Positions 36,706 to 48,201 of a DNA stretch of 64,000 nt are shown one piece after another. Numbering within the stretch: position 1 is the stretch's first letter; each line of letters begins with the position of its first letter. The stretch lies in assembly GCF_905147365.1 (NCBI RefSeq), contig NC_056406.1, forward strand, positions 6,736,501 to 6,800,500, in the 5' to 3' direction. The notes below the pieces were generated by a model. The model had not been told where the DNA came from. It did not search any database and worked only from the letters and a program-made list of their open reading frames with translations. This DNA comes from Aricia agestis (lineage: Eukaryota; Arthropoda; Insecta; Lepidoptera; Lycaenidae). A program made the position numbers and the translations under genes.

Positions 36706-36842
36706 TATAGTTTGTCAAGAAAGTGAAGAAATTAAAAAGTGACAACATCGTAGTGTCATCCCTTTTAAATCAATCTAAGAAAAAAGGGATGACAGTATGA
36801 TGTTGCCACTTTTTAATTTCTTCACTTTCTTGACAGACTATA
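36706..36842. mobile_element. Palindromic MITE H
   Basis: The left arm TATAGTTTGTCAAGAAAGTG and the right arm CACTTTCTTGACAGACTATA continue inward for about 60 bp each (TTAAAAAGTGACAACATC against GATGTTGCCACTTTTTAA; GTCATCCCTTTT against AAAAGGGATGAC). The element is 137 bp with no coding capacity, and lies 42 bp from MITE G. Confidence 0.85.
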
Positions 36843-37252
36843 CTCTACCGTCCTATATCATTTGCATTACGAACAATCAAATAATAAATTCGTAAAGCCA
36901 ATGTGATCGGTGTTTAATATTCTGATGACGAGAGGCAGGAAAGAGTTATGTCGTTGTTTAAAATGGCCGGCCGTATAATTAACATCTCCGAACATAAACC
37001 ATAATAATGAAAAGAGAGAACGCGCCCGGTTCGAGAAATAATCGATTATTATCATAATGAGTAGTAAATCATGAGGTGTCGTTGTTTCCGGTAACTATAC
37101 AAGATCTATTGTGGTTTGTAATAGAAAGTAGATATAATTTTACCTAAGTAAAAATTTTAATGTCATTAACGGCCGTTTCCAATATTTGATCTATCTCTCG
37201 TTTTGCCCTACTAGAGATAGGAATAGCTCACATTAGACATTAGAGACATATA

Positions 37253-38783
37253 CACACACTGGCAAAATTAGCGGAACATAGGTAAAAAGGGCCAAAACTT
37301 GAACTCAAGTGGGTCGGGCTGTCTGAAAGCCTTTTTTATAGCTTCTAAGCTCATTCAAGAAATAAAATATTGAACAAAACTGGCAAGTTGACAGGTTTTT
37401 ATACCAATTATGCCCTAATAAGTGTTTTTCGATTATTGACGTTGTAAGTGTTCCTGATAAGAATGGCGTTTTAGCGGGGTGCAAGGTGTGCTCAGCTCAT
37501 TTGATTGTTTGGTTTTTGGAAGAACACATTGCTTAGATACAAAATTAGTGATTTCCCAGCATCTGCAACAGCTAGAGCTGTAACCACGATAGAGAAAGTT
37601 CACACCTACCGTTCGGTCAGTCAGGCCTTAGGTGTGTCGGCTTCCGTGGTTCATCGTAACTTTCAACACTTCAGAGAGACTGGATCTTACGTCCGGAGAT
37701 GAGAACAAGGCAGATATCGGGTGACAATGGTTCAGTATGACCATTTTGTAAGGAAATAAAACTTAAGAAATCGACCTCAAACTGCTATGCAGACACGAAA
37801 CCTGTCGGAACAGGTCCAAGATGAACGTGTAAGTGATTGTACAGTAAGAAGAAGACTCAAAGAAGTTAAATTAAACTCAAAAGTGCCAGCAAGGGCACTA
37901 AAACTTGAGACAGGACACCGAAGAGCCAGGCTAAGATTTGCGCGTGAACATCAAAATTAGACAAGTGAGTGAAATCTTGTGCTGTACAGTGATGGGAGCA
38001 AATTCTGTGTACATTGTATTGACAGGCGATAAAGAATGTGGATAAATCATAAGGAAAGCTACAGGCCATCAAACTTACCGGAAACAGTGGCCTATGATGC
38101 ATAGTTGCATATGATTTGGAGCCCGCATGGAGCTGATGATTATAGATGATGGTACTTTGACAGTACAGGGCTATAGCACCGACATCCTGGAACTGCATGG
38201 TGTGCTTTTTACACAGTTTTAGGTAGTAATTTCAATTTTATGTGCGTCCATAGAGTAAGAAAATCGGGCATTATTACCTAAACGATGCTGGCGTAGCCCA
38301 GGTGGAGAGGCCAGCGTGGTCTACGGATGTGGATCCGATTGAAGACGTGTGGCACATCAATGGGTGAATGGTAGGAGTTAAAATTCCAGCTCCAAAATGT
38401 GTCCAGGAGCTCGAGTTGTCGCTACTGAAGGAGTAGGAGAATATCCCACAGGAAATGATTGACAATTAAAATGCGAGCATGGAATGGCGTATCCAGGCCC
38501 TCTTGAGATCCATAGAAGGCATTACACGCTTTTAACATGGCATTTCTTTAATAAAAATGGAGAATTTATCTTAAAAACTTACTACTGAAATTTCAAAGAT
38601 TTTCTTAATTTTTTGATTTTTGCTGATTTTTTTCTATTTATCACGTTTTTATGCCCTAAATTTATATAAAATTTATTTTTTAATAATCAATTAGTAAATA
38701 AATAAATAAATATATAAAAATCAGTGAACAATTAAAAAAATATTGAAAATTTTGTTATGTTCCTCTAATTTTGCCGGTGTGTT
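37253..38783 (+). mobile_element. Tc1-like transposon nested in MITE G
   Basis: The ends CACACACTGGCAAAATTAGC and, inverted, AACACACCGGCAAAATTAGA define TIRs of about 27 bp, flanked by TA (37251-37252 and 38784-38785). At 1531 bp it has the usual length of a Tc1 element. It carries one decayed transposase frame on the plus strand. Confidence 0.92.
37505..38536 (+). pseudogene. Tc1-like transposase, decayed
   Basis: The N-terminal helix-turn-helix is readable (TARAVTTIEKVHTYRSVSQA, then LGVSASVVHRNFQHFRETGS) up to a TGA at 37700-37702, where an arginine-type codon would be expected. After a further frame change, LRNRPQTAMQTRNLSEQVQD and VRRRLKEVKLNSKVPARAL follow, then ARLRFAREHQN and a TAG where the family has Trp. 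Catalytic-core traces are LYSDGSKFCVH (first Asp region) and WSTDVDPIEDVW (the NPIE.VW block with the final Glu). The end is LRSIEGITRF. Several stops and frameshifts make it inactive. The normal protein cuts and pastes its own TIRs. Confidence 0.85.
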
Positions 38784-38860
38784 TATTTTATGTCAATTGT
38801 GAGCTATTCCCATCTCTAGTAGGGCAAAACCAGAGATAGAGCAAATATTGGGAATGGCCG

Positions 38861-41800
38861 TAAATGTCGCATAATATTGTACTACAGCGACCTCGCAAGA
38901 ACCCGTTTTTTGGCAAAATTGGATTTCATATCCAAAATTTAATGTGAATATTTTATTATTTAAGATATTTATTGGAAAATTATTCGCATCAATGAAATGA
39001 TGTTTTTGGCGCTACCACCTCTTCACTGTTGATAAATAAATATTATAGTGACAGCCACTCTTCAAAGAATAAATTACTTATTATTTTGCTGTACTGAATT
39101 TTATTTAGAGCTATTTATCAGTTCTAGTCAATAGGTCTTCGATTAAATGTTTTTGATCGAAGAAATAGGTTATGTTAAATTAAACCCTCATCATTTAATA
39201 CCTTGAGTAAGGTAAGGTACTTCGTAAAAAATGTTAAGGCCCAGTAGTCCCTAAAATAAGCAGTTCGATGTCTGTCAGTACGAATATCGACGTAAAGAAC
39301 ATTAAAATAACATTCATATCAGCGCGCCTTGTACAGTGGCGGTTACGCGCTCGCTGCATGCCTTGATAATAGGAAATAGGAGAAAAAACCTTTTGTTTTT
39401 AGTATTACACAAATCAAATATGTCAAATCGTTTAGGTTGGGTTACAACAAATGTTTTACATTTTTTGTTTCTACTAGAAAGTGTTTAATTTAGCCATAAA
39501 ATGATTTAATTATGAAAAACAGCGTTATAACAGTCATCTTTGAGACTTTTTTCTATCGAGCAGAATTTTTCAAATTGTGTACCTTTGCATATAGGAAAGT
39601 TTCTCAATTTTAAAACGGTACTTTTTTATACATGAATAATGAATTTTTTTTTACAAAAAACATTACTTAAAAAACTCATTTTACGTAGTTGCAACAACCA
39701 CAGCGCCTTAAATACAATATAAAAAGAAAAATGCAATGACATAAGCGAAAATTTAAATTTTTAATTTATACTATCCTATTTAGATACAATTTAATTAAAA
39801 AAAACTTCTCGTCTGCTCTGAAAAGGTTCCCAACGAGCCCCGCATATTTTCACGAACGTCGAATTAAAAAAAAAACAATCGCATTCGAAATCTGAAACAT
39901 TTAAATTGCATGTTATTGCTACCGTGCACGCGGTGCCGCCAATTCCTTCCAAATTTCGTACGTGGGTTGTTATTATGTCGTCGATTGGCTCTTCGGTGTA
40001 TCCTAACCTTTAGGTAAGTCGTTAGTCTAATTTGTGAGAGTAGGAAAATTGAGCGTGAGAAAGGATTTTTGTTATGATTTTGGGAATTCAAATTTCCAAC
40101 GATTAGGTTAAATCCTTGCAGATTATCCGGTGTAGAAGGTCCGGAAGATAAGAAATATCAAACTGTGCGTTTTAGATAAAAATATTTTATTTATAATGTT
40201 TGAACATGTTTAAAAAATATATTTTAATATTTTGAAAGTATATTAAATTTAATAATAACAAAACTTCAAAATTAGCATTGAAAATATATTCAATAACAAA
40301 AAAAAAAAAATTTTAACTTATTCAGATACCAAGTAATCTCTTCATTTATTAAGCTTTATAGATCATAGATCAAAGTCATCAAATATTCATTTGTCATAGA
40401 TCCAGTATTCGCGTAGGCATTAACGCGCAATTTTAAGTTTCATCAAAATGTTAATTTTATGAGAATAATAAAATAGGCAATGATTTAAGTAGTATCTTTA
40501 ATAGAAGAGCGAGGAGAATAAATTAAAAATGAACATTAAAACATCCAACAGTTGCTATATAACCCGCTGCGAGGTCGCACTTCGAAAAAAGAACGCCGTC
40601 AACGGAACTGTCAGTGAGCGACCGAGAATGAGAAATGTTGCCAGCCGAAACAAAAAAAATATCTTTTCATTCATAAAACTCCGGCCGGTCGCATTTAGAA
40701 ATTAGTTTATTTTAATTACTCGGTGAGCGTATTGTTGTATTAATTATCGTTCGGTCGATTGTCAGACCGGACAATATATTCGATTGTCTTCCGGCGTGAT
40801 TTATACATCTAGTTAGTAAGTTATTTGAATTTTAATTTAGACGAGTTTTAATGGGGTACGCTTGAATGGATTCTAATTAGGAAAACAACCGCACGGGAAT
40901 ATGAATAATGTCAGATATAAATTCCAGTTATGGGTTAGAAACCGATCTGCCTGCAGCCTGACCTACGATCGCCACACAATGGCTTCGGCCGTAACAAATT
41001 ACCCAAAAAAAGAAATGAAAAGTCGTTGTCTATGATGTCTATAGAAAATACTACCGTTGTGCTGAAGCCTGACCTAAAGGTTTTCATGGCGTTTGAAAAT
41101 AAATTAAATACTCCTCTAAATAACCTCTAATGCAAATTATTTTGAAAACAAAAGTTTCATATTATAAATTGCTAAAGTTTTACTAATCATATCGACATTT
41201 TAATTTATATATCACATCACAATCTGTAAAGGAAAGTGTGCATAGAATATATAACTATAAATAAAAGTTTTTTTATCCGTAGTACCATAGGATGTTGAAA
41301 AATATGAAATGCCAAGAGAATGCCAATTAAAATTAAATTTATCGATTGTAACAACAAGCATAAACTGAACTATATTTTTGAACGTTGGCAGTCTGGCACC
41401 TGAAAAATGAATTGGCTCCACTGCGTTCATTATTACTCTGATAGCTTCTTTTGTGCTCTCTTGAGTTCGAGTAATTTTCGCCGTTTCCATATATCGGTTA
41501 AGCATCTTGTTTAATGTAATATACAAATATTAAAATATAAGCTCAAACTTTATTTATAGAGAAGAGTTGTAAAAAAAATCGCTCATTGTACACAACATCT
41601 AATTGGGAGGTATCAAATATTACAATTTAATATAGACTTACCACAAGGAATTTTTAAGCACCATGAAAGCTTTTACAGTTATCCTGGATGGCCCTTAGTG
41701 GAATTGAAATTCAATATTTTAATTTTATAGTAAAAAAAGCTTAATTCATCTTAACCATCATAAGATTTTTATTTTTTTATAAAAAATATATATTATTATT

Positions 41801-42419
41801 ACTTAAGTATATTATGGTTGAAGTAGTCATCGGATTAGTTAAGTAAGTACCTATCAAAAGTTAAGCATATTGTTTATCAAACTAATATATTTCCGTAAAA
41901 TGATGTCAAATATTATTTTTACACAAACGTGATGATTGCAATTTATAGTTTAGTGGGTGATTATTTCGATGAGCCATAAATATAAATACTAATTTAAATT
42001 GGAATTTTTGTAATAATTGAATAAATAAATAACATTTAAAACGTTCATTAATTGATATGGGGGCGTAACGCATCTGACGTTTCATTGTTTTTTAACGAAG
42101 TCATATTTGCAAATTGTGTAATATAAAATCTTATTATAATATCTGTGAAGAATTTTAATAGTTTGGGTTTTCGATAGTAATTTATCATGTAATCGACGGA
42201 TCCAAAAGTTGCTGACAAATATAAAATATCCAGGTATCTTATAATTGCTTTATTAGTCTATGTAATTTTTTTTCTTTTTCTTCTATCAAGCTTTACCTAT
42301 GTCAAAAATAAACACTTTAATTACTGAAATAATATTATATACTTAATCCTGTACATTGTAAGTTTGTTGATCTGCCTTACAGAACGTTGGGAGGAGGAAA
42401 ATATTTTACTTAATCAATT
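38861..42419. other. Intergenic, no gene seen
   Basis: AT-rich. GC-richer patches at 39325-39365 and 40560-40640 have no open frame with splice sites. Poly-A and poly-T runs are common. The minus-strand frame 41212-41526 (104 codons) has no recognisable domain and is not called. Confidence 0.5.
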
Positions 42420-42550
42420 CAATGAGGAGCAAAACTGCCTTTTTATCCCGATAGGCGTCGCATCGTCGACTGACCGCAATTTGACATTAAAGCTGTCAAA
42501 TCCAATACGTTTTTTGTAAACAAGAGTATTATTTATCAATATTAGTAAAA

Positions 42551-43103
42551 ATGCTTCAATGTTGTGCTTTGAGTTTTAAAAACTGGAGAGTTCATATATT
42601 TCCCAAAGACCCAAAGTGAAGAAAAAGTAGGGAAATGCCTTGTGAATAAAGAATTTCAAGGAAAGAATATGGCACGCTTATGTTCATTATATTTCACAGA
42701 AGATGATTATTTTGAAAGAAGTAAATACACAGGTAAGTTGTGAAATTATGATGTCTAGCCTAAGCCAAACTTATTATTTCCTAGACATGCCTCTTACATA
42801 TAAACCAATAACAAATTATAACATATATTTTCAGATGCTGAGCCATAAGAAACATTTTTAAGAAATACATACAGAGCTTCTGTTGTCTTGCTGTTTATTA
42901 GCATAATTATGCAAGATCTATATGTGATTGATAAATAATGGGAATCTTATGAGTCTTATGACCAAGTGTCGAAGCAAATTCAAGACATGTTTGCTAATAG
43001 AAAAGTTACTGTAAGGATTCGACAGCTTGTTGCACCACAGTTGCAGCAAGTACTAAAATGTGTTCATACTGAGAGGATTATAGGATTTACCAATAGCAAG
43101 TAA
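42551..43103 (+). pseudogene. THAP-like domain gene, decayed, two exons
   Basis: Exon 1 (42551-42732) starts MLQCCALSFKNWRVHIFPKD with a C-x(0-4)-C start and the FPKDP block typical of THAP (C2CH) DNA-binding domains. A TGA follows. After a frame change come KNFK and ARLCSLYFTEDDYFERSKYT, matching the THAP block ARLCSLHF except that the zinc-binding His is Tyr here. The exon ends at ACACAG|GTAAGT. Exon 2 (42835-43103) starts after ATTTTCAG and is readable at its end as QVSKQIQDMFANRKVTVRIR through ERIIGFTNSK before TAA. AATAAA signals lie at 43148-43157. Stops and a lost ligand residue make it a pseudogene. Confidence 0.65.
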
Positions 43104-43232
43104 AGTATTTTTTATGTTGTTGTAACTTTAGAGACTGTATTATGAAAAATAAATAAAAGCTGATTTCAATGATTGTTTGGTTTTATTACATTTAATTAAT
43201 TTTTATTCAATTATTTATCAAAAACTGCTGGT

Positions 43233-43968
43233 TCAAGATAATGGATGTAAGCCATGAATGACCATGACACAGACATATTGTTTGCACTTAGCAAATGCAC
43301 CATTTCCTGCAGCGCATTCACAATAGCATTCCTCGACACGTCTACACCTCCTTCTTGAGAGACTTTAATGTCTACTAAATACATCACTTTTGCAAGCTTT
43401 GCATATTCTTCTTACGAAATGTATCGTGTCCCATGAGTAAGGGGCGGTCAGAAGATGTCTAGATTTCTATAAAAGTTAGCCGTTGGTTCCGTGTTCAATC
43501 TGTATAAAGATGGAATAATATCTAAATATTTCACGTTTATCTGTAATAGTAAACAAATGTTAATAATGTAATATATACACATACCTTTACAGATATTCTA
43601 TTATTTTCTGCTTGCTGATGCTTGGAACAGGTTAATCGGCGTTCATGTCTCTGAATGTATTAGGGTGTGGATAGATAAGAGAATTGTCCTTTTGATCGCC
43701 CAAACCATCGTCAAAGTTTTGGTTCCGATCATACGCCTCCAATCTTGAAATAAAAACTCCTTAAGAGGATAATATATTTAAACAAATTGTGAAATAAGAA
43801 ATATAACCTAAAAATATTACTATGTTTACCTTTCGCTCAGATCGGCTTTTTGCTCACCACTGACGCATTTCTCTTACGAAGCTCACTTTTCAGCTCACTC
43901 ACAGTAAACAAAGAATTTATTTTAAGATCGTTAATACAAAGAAAACATAGAAAATCGCAACCACTCAT
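43233..43968 (-). pseudogene. SAP and SWIM-like domain gene, decayed, three exons
   Basis: Exon 1 (43830-43968) starts MSGCDFLCFLCIND and reads SLFTVSELKSELRKRNASVV, which fits a SAP helix-turn-helix. A missing base shifts the frame just before ADLSER, and the donor is GAAAG|GTAAAC. Exon 2 (43586-43743) continues LEAYDRNQNFDDG and ends after ISKQKIIEYL at a GTATGT donor. A third exon from 43540 includes VEECYCECAAGNGAFAKC, a SWIM-like C-x-C...C pattern whose final His is Gln (CKQ instead of CKH), followed by VCVMVIHGL. SAP plus SWIM proteins, often with a YqaJ-type nuclease domain, are multicopy in insect genomes. No nuclease domain remains here. Confidence 0.55.
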
Positions 43969-44043
43969 TTGACACTTGTAGTAAACAAAGTCCAGTCGCT
44001 GGTGGCGCCATCTGCTTCGAGCTTTTAGTTTGGCTCCTCATTG

Positions 44044-45644
44044 GGTTTATTGTCGGTGAATGGTATGGAATTCCACTGTCTTCTTGTTATTTTCTTTATA
44101 ATCATTATTTATACGTAATCAATTTTATTTTAATTTCCTGGCGGATTAAATTAATTTGTCAGAATTGCATTCAATAAGCTAAATCCCAATGATACCTACT
44201 GGGTGAATGGCGTGCTTTGGCAACACCGCTCCCGTTCCAAATTCAAAATTCGAAATTAATGGCCGATTTGACAGGAGCGTTATTGTGCGGCTAATTTAAA
44301 TCCTATCAACGTAGCGATGACAGCGGCTTAATGGGATCGCACCGGATGTTTTTAAAGAAATTTCTTTTATTTCGTACGAGCCGGGCATTATGCTTTAGAA
44401 CCTTCGAACAATTTCATAAATCATACCACCACTAAACAACTCCGCGAAATAATTGTTTTATATTAAAACTACCCTACCGTGTTAAGAAAAGCACAAAGCC
44501 CTTTTTAGGTAGAATTTGTGCATGTATTTCGAATTCACTGCCCCGTTATAAACATCCTGCGTCGAAATCAAATTGTATGCCCGCCCTGAGTTACAAATAG
44601 CATATAATTGTGTCTAGGTAAAACTTCTCCACAGCTTTATGGTTATTATTGTTATCTGGCAATAAAGTAATGTTCATGCGTCATCATTATATACCTATTA
44701 TGTATTATAAAACCATGTAATAATGATGTGAATCTACACGGATGGTGGAACACAAAACTACAAAAAGTAAGTTTTACAGCAATTACAATCGATTAGCAAA
44801 AGATCCGTTTATAATTAGATAGTAATAATTGTTAACATGCAAAGCGGTAATTTATTACAAGATAATGAATATATGATTTTGTACTATCGAAGAAATGTAT
44901 TTATAGGCAGGTGACTGACCAACGTAATCACGTCGGGTTATGTCAAGCCCAGCCGACAGATTTCGACCATCATAATATAGATTTGTCAATAACCCGGTAA
45001 AATAGCTTCCGCCATAGCCTATAAATCTATTTCTCTATTCTCTGATGGTACTTTAAAATAATAACAATCTTCATATTTTGCAGAAATGCAATATTAACCA
45101 TCATCTTTTTATGATTAGTAGTAGGAATATGTATTTGTTGCTAATAATATTATTTACTCAATGATATTCTTGAAATTCAATATCTCAATGATATTGAGTT
45201 TTTCATCATCGAATCTTTTATCTTTAAGATATTTATTGTAAAATCGATAAGAAAAAATACGAATCCGTCTCGAAGTATTAACAGAATTTAAAACATATAT
45301 ACGAATCTAATATAAAGTTAATAAGTATAAAACTAAACTATTTTAGAAACTTTTCATCATTGTATTTACTATTATATGTTTGATCTTTAATTTTTTACTT
45401 AGGTTAATACTAATTATTTGTACTTCACTAGATATTACAGTGGATAAGTATTCTGAGGTATGTGTCTAAATACTTGGATGAATCAAATATGGTAATAATT
45501 AAAACTTCATCGTTTATTATTACTATATATCACTGCGATTCTATTTTATGATTATTTTGAAATCGAATCAAAGTCTCGTTTACACTTAACAAAACTTTAC
45601 ACACAAATTATAAAAATACTTTTAACAATAAGAATGTTATGAGA
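44044..45644. other. Intergenic, no gene seen
   Basis: AT-rich, no recognised repeat or exon. A moderately GC-rich patch at 44200-44350 (TTTGGCAACACCGCTCCCG and following) could be a conserved noncoding element; nothing further can be said. Confidence 0.5.
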
Positions 45645-45867
45645 TCCATACTAATATTATAAATGCGAAAGTGCGTCTGTCTGTCTGTTTGTCTGTTACC
45701 TCTTCACGCCTAAACGGCTGAACCGATTGAGCTGAAATTAGGTACAGAGATACTTTGAGTCCCGGGAAAGGACATAGGATACTTTTTATCTTAGAAAAAG
45801 GTACGGTCCCCACGCGATAAACTAATTTTGGAATTTTGGCGTAACGGAATTGCGGGCGTCATCTAGT
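45645..45867 (+). mobile_element. Helitron-like nonautonomous element (family D)
   Basis: It begins TCCATACTAATATTATAAAT, contains GTCTGTCTGTTTGTCTGTTA, CCTCTTCACGCCTAAACGGC, TGAACCGATTGAGCTGAAAT and CCCGGGAAAGGACATAGGAT, and ends GCGGGCGTCATCTAGT. The TC start and CTAGT end fit Helitron termini. This arrangement is typical of the widespread lepidopteran nonautonomous Helitron-like family. Other copies: 55945-56137 (-), 61119-61330 (+), 7575-7740 and 34010-34135 (degraded). Confidence 0.75.
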
Positions 45868-46248
45868 TCCTAATAAAATGCAACAAGTATCAAAATATCC
45901 AAAGTATTTTATGATGTTTTATTGATGATTAGAGATTATAGCCGCTAGAGAGACTGTGTTTAAATATCAACAAAATAACAGACACAAAAACTCGTGTAGA
46001 ACACACCAACAGTGTAATTATCTCAATGTGGAGCGCTTATGGGTTAAGATGTATAATTAGGTTCGGACAAATTGTTAGGGACAGGATAGAGGTGAGCTCT
46101 TTTAATATTTATCAAATAAAATCAAGAAATTTCTTTTTTGTGGCAACACAGCCTAGCAACAAGGGTTGTGGTTCTATAGTCAAAGTGTCTGCGAATTCTT
46201 TCGTTACTACTTTAAAATAACACAACAAAAACGTCATAAACACTAGGC

Positions 46249-46557
46249 TGGGGGTCACCAATTGGCGGACCGCGGTCCGCATTCGGTCCGCCGACCCATT
46301 GTGTGCGGACCACCGACCAAACATTTTCGAAGATGGACTTCGCTTAATGTCAATAGCTTGCACCAATTTCACTCCAAACTTCAGCAACAACTTTAGCAAC
46401 AAAAATTGACACTTTTCTCATTGATATGTAAATAAATACCTTTGTAATTTCTGTAATTACCTTTGTTTAAAAATATTTTTTTTAAATGAGCGAACCGCGA
46501 TTAAGGTCATTTCATTCCTTAAAATGGACCCCGAGCGAAACTAATTGGTGACCCCTG
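46249..46557. mobile_element. Nonautonomous hAT-like element 1
   Basis: The left end GGGGTCACCAATTGG and right end AATTGGTGACCCCTG form TIRs starting CAGGGGTCACC on the right. The candidate 8-bp duplications CACTAGGC (46241-46248) and TACAAGGC (46558-46565) agree at 6 of 8. Length 309 bp, no transposase. Confidence 0.65.
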
Positions 46558-46683
46558 TACAAGGCACTGTTCCATAATATTTTTTTGTATACCTATTGAA
46601 AGTTATTGAAAAAGACATAAACGCATGCAAAGTATCAGTTGTTACGTAGATTAGATCCTCTTTGGTCGCGGTGTCAGCTAACT

Positions 46684-46924
46684 CAATGTTTTCCAATCTA
46701 TGGGTCGCTAATGCTTCTTTAGGTCGCTAGAGATCGAAAGATTTGTTTCAGTGAAAAAAGAAAAATGAAAATCTTTGACATGATATAATTAAGAAGGAGA
46801 ATTTTAACAAACTGCAATCTACATAAACATGTAATACATCATATTATGAGAATGAAAATCAAAAGGGTTGCGAAATATATTTTGTACCGGGGTGCCAAAT
46901 CATAAAAAAGGTTGAAAAACACTG
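46684..46924. mobile_element. Nonautonomous hAT-like element 2
   Basis: The left end CAATGTTTTCCAATC and the inverted right end CAGTGTTTTTCAACC are the classic hAT terminal form. Flanks AGCTAACT (46676-46683) and AGCTAAGG (46925-46932) give an 8-bp duplication with 6 of 8 matching. Length 241 bp. Confidence 0.75.
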
Positions 46925-46940
46925 AGCTAAGGTAAACTGA

Positions 46941-47151
46941 TGCCTGTTTTAACCAACCGCCTCCTAACGCTAAGTGGTCCCCTAGCGGCCATTAAGGGTA
47001 CATATCCTTCAAGATTTCACGAATTTTTGTGTGTCACGTTCGTCGTTAGGGCGTAAGAACTTTTGTAAAACATTATTTTTTTTTAATGTGTTTCTTTTAA
47101 GATCGTTAGGGACCGCGATCGACCCGCAAATATCGTTGGTGAAAACAGGCA
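46941..47151. mobile_element. Short TIR element (MITE), 211 bp
   Basis: The left end TGCCTGTTTTAACCAAC is the inverse of the right end GTTGGTGAAAACAGGCA with one mismatch over 17 bp. Flanks TGA and TTA suggest a 3-bp TWA duplication. It begins 16 bp after the previous hAT element. Confidence 0.7.
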
Positions 47152-47836
47152 TTAAACTTGAATAAAAGAACAATATGATTTTATACTCCGCGCGCAACTT
47201 TAAGATTACTAGCCAAAAAATGGCCAGCTGTCTCTTTGTTGTGTGGGCAGTGAGCATGGCGGGGCCGACGGTGAATCGTCATTGGTAGATCAACTATCAT
47301 TCAATGACACGTTAATGGTAGATAATGTATAGTGTCACTAAATGATCATAAAGGACTTGAGAAGTCTTTTGAGGCCCAATAATGATAAATTGTTAGAGAA
47401 AACAACTCGTATAGAAAAAATCTTGCGACAAAAGTTTGTATGTCTATTTTTTTATACAACAAACAAACAGGCGGCAGTAGTTGCGTGATAGATTAGATAG
47501 ACTAGATAGATTGACAGGGAATACACTCTCCTCTTGATGGTTTGCAGGTCGTAATGGTACAGAAATACTGATGTCGACAGTTCGCTCCAGAGGTTTATTA
47601 TACGAGTACGTGTCATGTTCATTGCAAAGTTAAGGATCAACTAATCAACAACGCTTTAAATAAAATATAAACTCCTCACTACGTCTAAACCTCAGAAGCT
47701 TTTACTAATAGGTAATATATATTGCATAAAGTGTCTCATTACATTTTTTTCCATGGTACGTACATATTAATCTTTTTTTTTTCTTTTTTTCGTTAAGGGA
47801 ATGCGTTTACGTACATATTAACCTAAGGAACTGTAA

Positions 47837-48201
47837 GGTTGGGTTGCACCAACTAACTTTAATTATAATTGTTACTTTAACTACAATTAAAAATGACAAA
47901 TCTTTGGTTAAAGTTAAAAATGGACGCCACCATGACGCCATATTTAATCACAACCATAGAGCTCGACAAGGTTTAAATGCACGTGGCGAAAAAGGAACTA
48001 ACGCTATCATACAAAAACGCCATTTTTGACAGTTACAAAAACGCCATTTTATAACCTTGTTGGACCAGCTGTCATCTGTCAATTTCTCCGGTCAAAGTTA
48101 AGGTTAAAGTTAAAGTTTAACTTTAACCTTAACTTTGCTTTTTATAGCCTTAACTATAACCATAACTTTAACTTTAACCACGCCTCTGGTGCAACCCAAC
48201 C
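47837..48201. mobile_element. MITE with 15-bp perfect TIRs and TAA duplication
   Basis: GGTTGGGTTGCACCA at the left and TGGTGCAACCCAACC at the right are perfect inverses, flanked by TAA at 47834-47836 and 48202-48204. The 3-bp duplication and GG start fit PIF/Harbinger. The inside carries AAGTTAAAGTTAAAG-type runs and their inverse. The plus-strand frames across it are not genes. Confidence 0.85.

Larger units (their letters stand above)
37170..38860. mobile_element. MITE G, second copy, split by a Tc1-like insertion
   Basis: It begins TAA|CGGCCGTTTCCAATATTT at 37170 and ends TTGGGAATGGCCG|TAA at 38860. The two halves (37170-37252 and 38784-38860) match the two halves of the intact copy at 36507-36664. 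The break is at its central TA. Confidence 0.92.
42420..44043. mobile_element. Two-gene TIR transposon remnant (THAP-like and SAP/SWIM-like genes)
   Basis: The left end CAATGAGGAGCAAAACT (42420) and the inverted right end CAATGAGGAGCCAAACT (44043) match at 16 of 17 positions, with weaker similarity continuing for about 50 bp. Inside are two convergent, intron-containing, decayed genes: a THAP-like gene on the plus strand (42551-43103) and a SAP plus SWIM-like gene on the minus strand (43968-43233). No clear target duplication is visible (AATCAATT against GGTTTATT). I cannot assign it to a named superfamily. THAP domains occur in P-element and Kolobok transposases, but the partner gene does not fit those. 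Confidence 0.6.
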
